DNA from: Streptomyces sp. NBC_01571
GTDB lineage: Bacteria > Actinomycetota > Actinomycetes > Streptomycetales > Streptomycetaceae
Assembly: GCF_026339875.1 (NCBI RefSeq)
Contig: NZ_JAPEPZ010000001.1
Location: 1,054,001-1,118,000, forward strand
Reading direction: 5' to 3'
Length of the DNA: 64,000 nt
The notes under the pieces are model-generated. The model was not told the DNA's origin. It did no database searches and saw only the letters and a program-made list of their open reading frames with translations. Positions 34,590 through 42,541 of the stretch are shown here, piece by piece; within the stretch, counting starts at the first letter, position 1, and every line of letters starts with the position of its first letter. A program made the translations under genes and the position numbers.

Positions 34590-35294
34590 ATGTCACATGA
34601 GCCCGGCGAGATCTGGGAACAGTTCGCCGTCGCCCTGGCGGAAATGGCGCGCGATCTGCTGGCCCAGGACTCGGTCCAGGACACGCTGAACCGCATCGTG
34701 GAGCACGCGACGCTGCTGATCAACGGCTGCGACGACGCCGGCATCCTCACCGTGCGACGGGGTGAGGTGCATGCCCTGGCGGCCACGAGCGAGGTGGTGC
34801 GCCGCGCGGACCGGATCCAGCAGGACCTGCGGGAGGGCCCCTGCTTCGACGCCGTGACCGACCGCCAACAGGTCTATGTCATCGAGGACTTGAACCAGCC
34901 GCACGAACGCTGGTCCCGCTTCGCCCCCGAGCTGAGGAAGCTGGGCATGGGGAGCGTGATGGGATTCCTCCTCTTCACCGAGGACGACGAACTGGGCGCC
35001 CTCAACCTGTACTCCCACCGGCCCCGCGCCTTCGACGAGAACGCCCGGCGGGCCGGCTGGATCCTCGCCTCGCACGCCGCCGTGGCCTTCTCGGCGGCGC
35101 GGACACACCAGCAGCTCGGCGACGCCCTGGAGACCCGTCACGAGATCGGCGAGGCGATGGGCATCCTCATGGAGCGCTACGGGCTGCCCGAGAACGCGGC
35201 CTTCAAGGTGCTCAAGAAGGCATCACAGGACCGCAACATCAAACTGCGCGAGATCGCCCGCCAGGTCTGCGAGACCGGCGAGAAGCCCGGCTGA
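34590..35294 (+). CDS. GAF and ANTAR domain protein (RNA-binding antiterminator)
   Basis: A 234-residue two-domain regulator. Residues of about 25-165 form a GAF sensory domain, and residues of about 170-230 an ANTAR domain (ETRHEIGEAMGILMERYGLPENAAFKVL), which binds paired hairpins in nascent RNA to prevent termination. The ATG at 34590 follows AGGTGG closely. The ligand is unknown. It is divergent from the WhiB gene, and its last 56 bases overlap the tail of a disrupted minus-strand gene. Confidence 0.88.
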   Translation: MSHEPGEIWEQFAVALAEMARDLLAQDSVQDTLNRIVEHATLLINGCDDAGILTVRRGEVHALAATSEVVRRADRIQQDLREGPCFDAVTDRQQVYVIEDLNQPHERWSRFAPELRKLGMGSVMGFLLFTEDDELGALNLYSHRPRAFDENARRAGWILASHAAVAFSAARTHQQLGDALETRHEIGEAMGILMERYGLPENAAFKVLKKASQDRNIKLREIARQVCETGEKPG

Positions 35295-35900
35295 CCGCCG
35301 CGGAAACGGTACGGGGTGCGCCGCCACGTGGCCGGACCGCCGCGCGGCGCGCCGGCACGGGCGACGGCCGCGCGGGCACCCGCCCCCCGACGGACGACCG
35401 GGCCTGGACGGAACGGACAGGGTGCCCGGGTTGCGCTCCGGGAGCCGCCAGCCGTCGGATGCGTCCGTACTCGGCGGCCATCTCGGGGGTCCCGAGCAAG
35501 TCACCGAGACCGGCCGAGGCCTCGTGGTCGACGTCCTCGACCGAGCGGATGGCCAGCTCGTGGAACTCTGCGCGGCGGTTCTGCTCCAGGTAGGTCTGCC
35601 AGTGCGCGAGCGCGCTGATGACGGCGAGGATTCCGGCGTCCGTGTCGTCGTCGGACCGGATGCCGTCGTGGATCGTCGCAAGCTCGCGGCCGAGGTCTTC
35701 GGGGCTGAGCGTCAGGAAGTTCTCGCGGGCGGTGGTGGGCGCCGCCCAGGCGTCGTCGGTGAGTTCGTCCTCGGCGGCGTACCGCAGCAGCTCCGGCCGC
35801 GTCAGGCCACGACCGTCTCCCGCCCGAGGGCACGGGCACTGTCTTCGTCGGCGGCGACGCTCAACTGCAGGGTGTCCGCCTCGAGTTCGCTGTATCTCAC
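35239..35900 (-). pseudogene. Hypothetical gene disrupted by a frameshift near 35805 (or CTG-started)
   Basis: A frame starting at GTG 35900 (MRYSELEADTLQLS...) runs 32 codons and stops at 35802. The next frame takes over at once from 35805 with a well-coded helical sequence (LTRPELLRYAAEDELTDDAW, then ENFLTLSPEDLGRELATIHD, LAHWQTYLEQNRRAEFHELA) and stays open to 35239. Loss of one base would explain this. Alternatively the second part starts at CTG 35805, overlapping the stop as CTGA, with GGGAGACGG upstream. No family was recognised; the last 60 residues look non-coding. Confidence 0.5.
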
Positions 35901-35999
35901 CAGCGCAGCCCTAAGCGCCGGCCCCTCCCGTCTGGCGGACGGTGCCCCCGGCCCGGCACCCGCGTCGGGTCACGCGGGCGTGGACCGGGGACGCGGTGC

Positions 36000-37061
36000 T
36001 CACCGGCTTCGGCGTCGGGGCGGCGGGCCCGGGGTGTCGGGAGGGTCCGGGAGGGCGGGAGGATCCGCGGTGGGCCGCGCCCTGCGCTGACCGACGGCCA
36101 CCTGTTCGGGGTCGAGAAGGTCCTCGCCGTAGAGATCCTGCAGCCAGTTGGTCTGGTAGATGGTGTCGAGGTAGCGCTCGCCGAGGTCGGGGGCGATGGC
36201 CACCGCGGTGATGCCGGGCGCGTCCTGCCGGTTCAGCCAGTCCATGGCGCCGCTTACCACCGTCCCGGTGGAGCCGCCGAACAGGAAGCCGCGGCGGGCC
36301 AGCCGATGGCAGGTGCGGATGGTGTCCGCCTCCTCGACCCGGATCACCTCGTCCACGAACGACTCGTCGAGCAGCGGCGGACGCATGCTCATGCCCAGGC
36401 CAGGGATCATCCGGCGGCCCGGTTTGCCGCCGAAGGCCACCGAGCCGACGCTGTCGACGGCGACGATCCGCACCGGCCGGTGCCACTTCCGGAAATAACG
36501 CGCACAGCCCATCAGGGTCCCGGTGGTGCCCGCCCCGACGAACAGGACGTCCAGGCCCGGGAAGTGACTGGCGATCTCGGGCGCCGTCGTGCGGTAGTGC
36601 GCCTGCCAGTTGCCCGGATTGGTGTACTGGCTGAGCCACACGTAGCGGTCGTCGGACGCGCACAGCGCGCGGACGTAGTCGATCCGCGCGCCGAGGAAAC
36701 CCGCGTTGGCGTCCAGTTCGGAGATGACGTGCACCTCACTGCCGAGCGCCTCCATCAGCAGTCGGGTCGAGAGGTTGCACCGGGAGTCGGTGACGCACAG
36801 GAACTGATAGCCCTTGCTCGCGGCGATCATGCTCAGCGCCACGCCCAGGTTCCCGGACGACGACTCCACCAGGATCGAGTCCGGCTTCAGGACCCCTTCG
36901 CGCTCGGCGCTCTCCACCATCTCGTTCGCGGCCTTCAGCTTGATGGAGCCGGCGAAGTTGAAGCCCTCGCACTTCAGATACAGCGAGCGCCCGAAGATCG
37001 ACTGGAGGTCGACGTAGAGCTGGCTTTCGTTGAAGGCGTGAGGAGCGGAGATGACGGGCAC
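36000..37061 (-). CDS. sbnA: SbnA-like 2,3-diaminopropionate synthase subunit (PLP-dependent)
   Basis: A 353-residue PLP enzyme of the cysteine synthase fold. The Schiff-base Lys is in FAGSIKLKAA, the phosphate-gripping and substrate loops are VESSSGNLG and VGAGTTGTLMG. SbnA in staphyloferrin B synthesis joins O-phospho-L-serine and L-glutamate to N-(1-amino-1-carboxy-2-ethyl)-glutamate. The adjacent SbnB homologue supports that role rather than cysteine synthesis. The GTG start has GGAGG at six bases. It is the last gene of a leftward operon. The C-terminal 30 residues are Pro/Arg-rich and probably disordered. Confidence 0.88.
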   Translation of the reverse strand: MPVISAPHAFNESQLYVDLQSIFGRSLYLKCEGFNFAGSIKLKAANEMVESAEREGVLKPDSILVESSSGNLGVALSMIAASKGYQFLCVTDSRCNLSTRLLMEALGSEVHVISELDANAGFLGARIDYVRALCASDDRYVWLSQYTNPGNWQAHYRTTAPEIASHFPGLDVLFVGAGTTGTLMGCARYFRKWHRPVRIVAVDSVGSVAFGGKPGRRMIPGLGMSMRPPLLDESFVDEVIRVEEADTIRTCHRLARRGFLFGGSTGTVVSGAMDWLNRQDAPGITAVAIAPDLGERYLDTIYQTNWLQDLYGEDLLDPEQVAVGQRRARPTADPPALPDPPDTPGPPPRRRSR

Positions 37062-37099
37062 GGTGGGCCTCCTGATGCCAGAGCTGAGGTGGTTCCGCT

Positions 37100-38191
37100 T
37101 CAGCCGTACCGACGCAGGTCGTGGAAGAAGTCGTCGACGAGACGGAGGTCCCCCCTCCTGGCCACTTCGTCATAGACGTACTTGCCGACGGCGAGGTCGA
37201 GAACACCGAGCCCGAAGGGCGAGAAGATCACGGTCCGGTCGGCCGGCGAGGTCACCCGTCCGGTCAGGACGTCGTCGAGGGTGCCGTCCAGGAAGTCCCG
37301 GCCGCCGGTGAGCTGTTCGGCCAGGTGGGGTGAGGTGTCGGCCTTCAGGCAGTGCTCGACGTCGTCGACGATGTTGGCGGCGGCGAGCAGGACCTCGGGG
37401 GCGAGGTCGCGCAGCGACACGTTCAGCACCAGGGGGTGGTGGGAGAACCAGTCCGGGTCCGTGACGTGGGGTTCGCCCGCGACGGTCGCGAAGACCACCA
37501 GGTCGCTGGCCCGGATGAGCTCCTCGGCGCTGTCGTGGACCGTGATCCGAGGGGCGTGCCCGCCGGTCCCGGCCCCGGCTCCGGCCTCCCGCAGGTATCC
37601 GGAGAACCCCGCGGCGCTGTCGGCCGACAGGTCGTGCACACCCACGGAGTCGAAGGCCCAGCCGGTGCCGGCCAGGAAGGTGTGGATGTAGCGGGCGATG
37701 AGACCGGTGCCGACGAATCCGACCCGGGTGGGGCGGGAGCGGCCGCGGCTGAGGCGGTCGGCCGCCAGCGCGGCGGACGCCGCGGTCCTGGTGGCGCTGA
37801 TGACGGAGCTTTCCAGGCAGGCGAAGGGGTAGCCGGTGTCGTGGTCGTTGAGGACGAGGACCGCCGAGGCCCGGGGGATGCCCGCCTGGACGTTGCCCGG
37901 GAAGCTGGAGATCCACTTCATGCCGTCCACCCGGATCGGCCCGCCGATGGAGGCGGGCAGCGCGATGATCCGGTCCGCCGGGCGGTCGGGGAAGCGCAGG
38001 AAGTACGAGGGCGGGTTGACCGAGTCCCCCACGCCGTGCAGCCGGTAGGCGGCCTCGACCAGGTCCACGATCTGTCGCTCGCGTCCGCCGAGTGCTTGCT
38101 GTACCTGCGCGCCGGAGATCACCGCGAAGGTGGGCGCCGGGCCGGAACGGGGAGCGGCGGCCTCGGTGAGAGGAGAGGGCAGGACGGTCAT
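37100..38191 (-). CDS. sbnB: SbnB-like N-((2S)-2-amino-2-carboxyethyl)-L-glutamate dehydrogenase
   Basis: A 363-residue enzyme of the ornithine cyclodeaminase/mu-crystallin family. The NAD-binding glycine motif is VGFVGTGLIARYIHTF, and the active-site region is VDGMKWISSFPGN. SbnB oxidatively splits the SbnA product into L-2,3-diaminopropionate and 2-oxoglutarate. Its ATG overlaps the stop of the dioxygenase gene (ATGA). With SbnA it gives a complete two-step route to L-Dap. A Gly/Ala-rich loop near residues 235-245 is unusual but lies at the surface. Confidence 0.88.
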   Translation of the reverse strand: MTVLPSPLTEAAAPRSGPAPTFAVISGAQVQQALGGRERQIVDLVEAAYRLHGVGDSVNPPSYFLRFPDRPADRIIALPASIGGPIRVDGMKWISSFPGNVQAGIPRASAVLVLNDHDTGYPFACLESSVISATRTAASAALAADRLSRGRSRPTRVGFVGTGLIARYIHTFLAGTGWAFDSVGVHDLSADSAAGFSGYLREAGAGAGTGGHAPRITVHDSAEELIRASDLVVFATVAGEPHVTDPDWFSHHPLVLNVSLRDLAPEVLLAAANIVDDVEHCLKADTSPHLAEQLTGGRDFLDGTLDDVLTGRVTSPADRTVIFSPFGLGVLDLAVGKYVYDEVARRGDLRLVDDFFHDLRRYG

Positions 38192-39192
38192 CGCCGGCCC
38201 CCCTCGGGGGTGCGGCGGCGCTCGGCGGACCGCTGGGGCTCGGCCATGGCGACCAGCACCTCGCGTTCCCCGGTGAACGCCTCCCGGCTGTGCGCGGTGC
38301 GTACGTTGTCTACCAGCAGCAGGTCGCCGGCCTGCCAGGGCTCGCGCCGGGTGTGGTCCTCGTAGGTGGCGTTGATGAGCTGGACGACGTCCTCGCCGAT
38401 CGGGGAGCCGTCTCCGAAGCGGGTGTTGAACGGCAGTCCGTCCTCGCCGTAGACGTCCACCAGGTACTCGCGCACCTCGGGCGCCAGCGTCCACTCGTTG
38501 AGGAAGGCGATCTGGTTGAACCAGCAGCGCCTGCCGGTGACCGGGTGCCGCACCACGGCGTCGCGGTGCTGCCGCGTGCGCAGGGACCCGTCGGGCTCCC
38601 AGGTGAAGTCGATGGCGTGGTCGCGGCAATAGCGTTCGATGGCGGCGTGGTCGTCGGTGCCGAACGACTCGGTCAGGGACGCCCCGATCTCGTCGTTGTA
38701 GCTACGGGTGAGCAGCCAGCCCTCGCGCTCGAACCGCTCGGTCAGCGCGGCGGGCAGTGCCTCGAGCACCCGCTCGGCGTCGGCCACCGCGGTCGCTCCG
38801 CCCTGGCCCGGCGCGCTCAGGCAGGCGAACAGCATCAGGCCGGGGAACTCCAGCCGGTAGCTCAGCTCGTGGTGCATGCACATCGGCTGGTTGGCGGGCC
38901 AGGTGGAAGAGGAGTACAGCCCGGGTCCGTGGACCTGCCGGGGGGCGAACGCCTCCCTGTCCTCCATCGGTTCGCCGCCCAGTCCCCTGAAGACGGCACC
39001 GACCTGCTCCGCCGCCCGCAACCCCAGGCCCCGGACGAGCAGTGCGCCGTGCTGCGCGACCTGCCCGCGCAGTGCCTCGCGGTTGTCGGCCGCCCAGGCG
39101 GGCGCGTCACCGGGGGCGTCGACATGCAGGATCGGTGGCTTGCCGGGGTGCAGTTCCACCTCGGGCAGGGCTGCCAGGAACGAGGACGACAT
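38188..39192 (-). CDS. TauD/TfdA-like Fe(II)/2-oxoglutarate dioxygenase
   Basis: A 334-residue non-heme iron oxygenase similar to clavaminate synthase-like and SyrP-like enzymes. The metal triad is probably His and Glu in MHHELSY plus the distal His in NVRTAHSREAF; the 2-oxoglutarate-binding Arg is SREAFTGER or the one just after. It would hydroxylate or otherwise oxidise an amino acid, free or carrier-bound. Its place inside the Dap-NRPS operon suggests it acts on Dap or the peptide. The ATG at 39192 has AAAGGA upstream. SbnB made 2-oxoglutarate as a by-product, which this enzyme uses. Confidence 0.87.
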   Translation of the reverse strand: MSSSFLAALPEVELHPGKPPILHVDAPGDAPAWAADNREALRGQVAQHGALLVRGLGLRAAEQVGAVFRGLGGEPMEDREAFAPRQVHGPGLYSSSTWPANQPMCMHHELSYRLEFPGLMLFACLSAPGQGGATAVADAERVLEALPAALTERFEREGWLLTRSYNDEIGASLTESFGTDDHAAIERYCRDHAIDFTWEPDGSLRTRQHRDAVVRHPVTGRRCWFNQIAFLNEWTLAPEVREYLVDVYGEDGLPFNTRFGDGSPIGEDVVQLINATYEDHTRREPWQAGDLLLVDNVRTAHSREAFTGEREVLVAMAEPQRSAERRRTPEGGRR

Positions 39193-39249
39193 CGGGAATC
39201 CTTTCGGTTGCCGCTCACGAGGGTGAGGCCGCTCAGGGGTGAGCTCCGC

Positions 39250-42200
39250 TCAGGTGGGTGAGGGGGAGGCCAGCAGTTCGGCGGCGTCCAGGACCGCCTG
39301 CGCGGCCGCGTCCGGCCGGGTGCGCGGGAAGTAGTGGCCGCCGTCGGCGAGTTCGCGCAGTTCCACCTGTTCGGCCAGGAGCTGCCAGTCGCGGTACCGG
39401 TCGGCGAACCCCGCCGTGTGGGGATCGTCGGCGGCGACAACCACGGTGACCGGCACGGAGAGCCTGGCCGCCGGGGAGCTCTCCATGGCGTCGGTGAGAT
39501 AGCGGTGCGCGGCCACGCAGTCGTTCCGGTAGGCGGCACCGATCTGTTCGGCGTGGAGCGCGTTCAGCTCACCGAGCTCGGTGTATCCGCTGTCCGAACT
39601 CAGCGCGGCGGCGATCTCGGCGTTGCTTCGCCCCGCCAGTTCGGTGACGGCCGCACGCCGGGTGTCGGCGGTGCCCAGGAGTTGGGCGCCCAGGAACACC
39701 CGGGGCACGTCCACTCCGCGCTCCCGCAGCAGCCTCGCCGTCTCCAGGGCCGGAGCGGCACCCGAGGAATGGCCCCAGAGCACGACCCGGGTCAGGCCAC
39801 GCCCGACGATCTCGGTGACGACCTGCCGCGCCACCTGTGCCAGCGGCGCGAACGGCTCCTCGTGGGCGGCCAGGTCGTGGCCGGGCAGGTCGACGGCGTA
39901 GACCGAGGGTCCGTGTCCCGTGGCCGCCAGGGCGTCGGCCATCGGCCGGAAGTTGACCGCGTTGCCGCCCGCGTAGGGGAAGCACACCAGGGCGCACTCC
40001 GAGGCGGCGTCCGGTTCCGCGAGCGGCTGCAGCAGTTCGTGGCGCCGGCGGGCGGCGCCGTCCAGGAGCGCGGCGAGGTCGGCGAGCACCGGGTGGGAGG
40101 TGATGTCCTTGAGGGACACCGCGCGGTCCAGGGCGACGGTGAGCTTCACGGCCGTCAGCGAGGTGCCGCCGGAGTCGAAGAAGTGGTCCCGCCGTCCGAC
40201 GCTGTGCTCGGGCACGCCCAGCAACTCGGCCCACAAGCCCGCCAGTTTGCGCTCGGCAGGGGTGTGCGGCGCGCTCCGAGGCCCTCCGGCGAGGTCGTCG
40301 TCGGTACCCGTCGAGGTCTGTTCGGCCAGCGCCGTCAGGGCTTTGGTGTCGATCTTCCCGTTGGCCGTCAGGGGCAGGCTCTCCTGCCAGTGGAAGGCGG
40401 AGGGGATCATGTATGCGGGCAGTACGGCGCCCAGCGCCTCGCGCAGCGCCTCCGTGGGCAGGGGCCGGCCGCAGTAGTAGGCGATCAGGTGCGTGCCACC
40501 GGCCGACTCGGCGACCACCACCGCGCCGTCCCGGACGCCGGGCACCCGCAGCAGGGTGCTCTCGATCTCACCGATCTCGATGCGGAAACCCCGGATCTTG
40601 ACCTGGTTGTCCCGGCGGCCGAGGAACTCCAGCGAGCCGCCCGGATGCCAGCGCCCGCGGTCGCCGCCCAGGTAGAGCCGCTCCCCCGACCGGTACGGAT
40701 CCTTCCGGTACGCCTCGCGGGTCCGCTCGGGGTCGTTGACGTACCCCCGGCCCACGCAGACCCCGGAGAACGCGATCAGGCCCGGGGCACCGAGCGGCAC
40801 CAGCGAGAGGTGTTCGTCGACGACGTAGACGTGCACGTTGTTGACCGCGCGCCCGAGCAGCACACGGTCCGGGACGCCGTCCATGATCTCGTGGTTGGTG
40901 TCGTCCGAGGTCTCGGTCAGCCCGTAGGCGTTGACGAGCCCGATCCCCGGCTGGACGGCGAACCAGCGCTGGACCAGCTCGCGCTTCAGTGCCTCTCCGG
41001 TCACCGACACCCGGGTCAGGTCGGGCAGTTCACGGGGGTGCTGCTCCAGGTACGACACCACCACCTCCAGGTAGGAGGGCACGACCTGCGCCACCCCCAC
41101 CCGGCCCTGGACCAGCGTGTCGACGAACCGCTCCACGTCGACGATCACCTGCTGTCCGACGAGCAGCGTCCGGCCGCCCACCAGCAGCGCGGCCAGCAGT
41201 TGCCACAGCGAGATGTCGAAGCACTGGGGGGCCGTCTGCGCCACTACCCGGTCCTCGTCGATCCCCAGGTCGTCGATCTTGGCGTAGAGGTGGTTGAGCA
41301 TGCCCGCGTGCTCGCACATCGCGCCCTTCGGCTCGCCGGTGGAGCCCGAGGTGAAGTAGATGTAGGCCAGTTGACCGGCCGACACCCTCACCCCGAGGTC
41401 ACCGTCGTCGTGCTGTTCCGCGTACGCCGTCTCGACCAGCAGTCTCTCGACGCCCGACAGCGCGCCCAGCGCCCCGTCGAGCGTGTCGGTGCTGCCGGAC
41501 TCGGTCAGCACGAGCCGGCATCCGGCGCGCGACAGGGTCGCCTCGATGCGTCCCGCGGGGAAGTGGGGCTCGATCGGCAGATAGACGCCGCCGGCCTTGA
41601 ACACCGCCAGCACCGCGGCCAGCCAGTCGAGGTTGCGTTCGGTGACGACGGCGACCGCTTCCTCGCGGCCCAGTCCACGCGCCAGCAGGGCCCGCGCGAG
41701 CCGGTTCGCGCGCGCGTTGAGCTCCCCGTACGTCCACTCCCGCTCGCCGTGGACCGCCGCCACCGTCTCCGGGTGCATGCGAACCCGCTGCTCGAACAGT
41801 TCGTGCACCCGTCCTTCGGGCAGCGGCCGCCGGGGTCCGGCCAGTGCCTGGAGCTGGTACCGCACCTCCTCGGCCGGCAGCAGACTCTGCGGTGCGTGGT
41901 CGGCGTCCGCGTCGCCCGCCATCAGCGTGAGCGCGGCGAGGTGGTACCCGGCGATCCGGGCCGCGCACTCGGCGTCCAGCACCTCCGTGCGGTACCGCAG
42001 CCGCAGCACCGGGTCCGCGCCGCGATCGCACCAGCCCACATCGAGCACCACGTCCTCGGCCAGTGCGCCCGCGGTCCCGGCGGGGTCGAACGTGATCTCG
42101 TACGACGGGCCGGTCGTCCCCGACTCGCGGCGCAGCGCGTCGACGGAGAAGTCCCGGTGCGCCAGCAGATCGGCCTCGGCCCCACGGACACCCACCACGA

Positions 42201-42528
42201 GCCGGCGCCACGACTGCGGGGCGACGGTCAGCCGGCAGGGCAGCGGACCGGTGTCCGTCCCCGCGGCGGAGTATCCCGTCACCACGTCCCGCTCACCGGA
42301 CAGCACGGCCAGTACCTTCGCGTGCGCGGCCAGCAGCACCGAACTGACCGGAGCTCCCACGTCGCGCGCCAGGCCGCGCACCGCCTCCAGCACGTCCCCC
42401 GGCACCGCGGCCTCGTACTCGGCCACACCGGCGACCGGCTCCCGCGACCACCGTGGGGCCGGGGTGAATCCCCCGGCTGCCAGTACACGGCCCCAGTACT
42501 CCCGGTCCGCCTCCACGTTCGCTCCCAT
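39250..42528 (-). CDS. Non-ribosomal peptide synthetase, partial C-A-T-TE
   Basis: A 1092-residue NRPS. Residues 1-225: only the C-terminal lobe of a condensation domain; no HHxxxDG motif. Residues of about 235-740: adenylation domain with YFTSGSTGEPKG, YGLTETSDD and KIRGFRIE cores. Residues of about 775-845: carrier domain with FFDSGGTSLTA (phosphopantetheine Ser). Residues of about 865-1085: thioesterase with GHSSG. Aligning by eye to GrsA gives the pocket code D-I-W-Q-S-T-A-D-D; two acidic residues would suit a basic substrate such as Dap, but this is inference. The ATG at 42528 has AGGAAGG; the gene is 13 bases behind the Pls-like gene. Confidence 0.9.
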   Translation of the reverse strand: MGANVEADREYWGRVLAAGGFTPAPRWSREPVAGVAEYEAAVPGDVLEAVRGLARDVGAPVSSVLLAAHAKVLAVLSGERDVVTGYSAAGTDTGPLPCRLTVAPQSWRRLVVGVRGAEADLLAHRDFSVDALRRESGTTGPSYEITFDPAGTAGALAEDVVLDVGWCDRGADPVLRLRYRTEVLDAECAARIAGYHLAALTLMAGDADADHAPQSLLPAEEVRYQLQALAGPRRPLPEGRVHELFEQRVRMHPETVAAVHGEREWTYGELNARANRLARALLARGLGREEAVAVVTERNLDWLAAVLAVFKAGGVYLPIEPHFPAGRIEATLSRAGCRLVLTESGSTDTLDGALGALSGVERLLVETAYAEQHDDGDLGVRVSAGQLAYIYFTSGSTGEPKGAMCEHAGMLNHLYAKIDDLGIDEDRVVAQTAPQCFDISLWQLLAALLVGGRTLLVGQQVIVDVERFVDTLVQGRVGVAQVVPSYLEVVVSYLEQHPRELPDLTRVSVTGEALKRELVQRWFAVQPGIGLVNAYGLTETSDDTNHEIMDGVPDRVLLGRAVNNVHVYVVDEHLSLVPLGAPGLIAFSGVCVGRGYVNDPERTREAYRKDPYRSGERLYLGGDRGRWHPGGSLEFLGRRDNQVKIRGFRIEIGEIESTLLRVPGVRDGAVVVAESAGGTHLIAYYCGRPLPTEALREALGAVLPAYMIPSAFHWQESLPLTANGKIDTKALTALAEQTSTGTDDDLAGGPRSAPHTPAERKLAGLWAELLGVPEHSVGRRDHFFDSGGTSLTAVKLTVALDRAVSLKDITSHPVLADLAALLDGAARRRHELLQPLAEPDAASECALVCFPYAGGNAVNFRPMADALAATGHGPSVYAVDLPGHDLAAHEEPFAPLAQVARQVVTEIVGRGLTRVVLWGHSSGAAPALETARLLRERGVDVPRVFLGAQLLGTADTRRAAVTELAGRSNAEIAAALSSDSGYTELGELNALHAEQIGAAYRNDCVAAHRYLTDAMESSPAARLSVPVTVVVAADDPHTAGFADRYRDWQLLAEQVELRELADGGHYFPRTRPDAAAQAVLDAAELLASPSPT

Positions 42529-42541
42529 CGAATGGCCTTCC

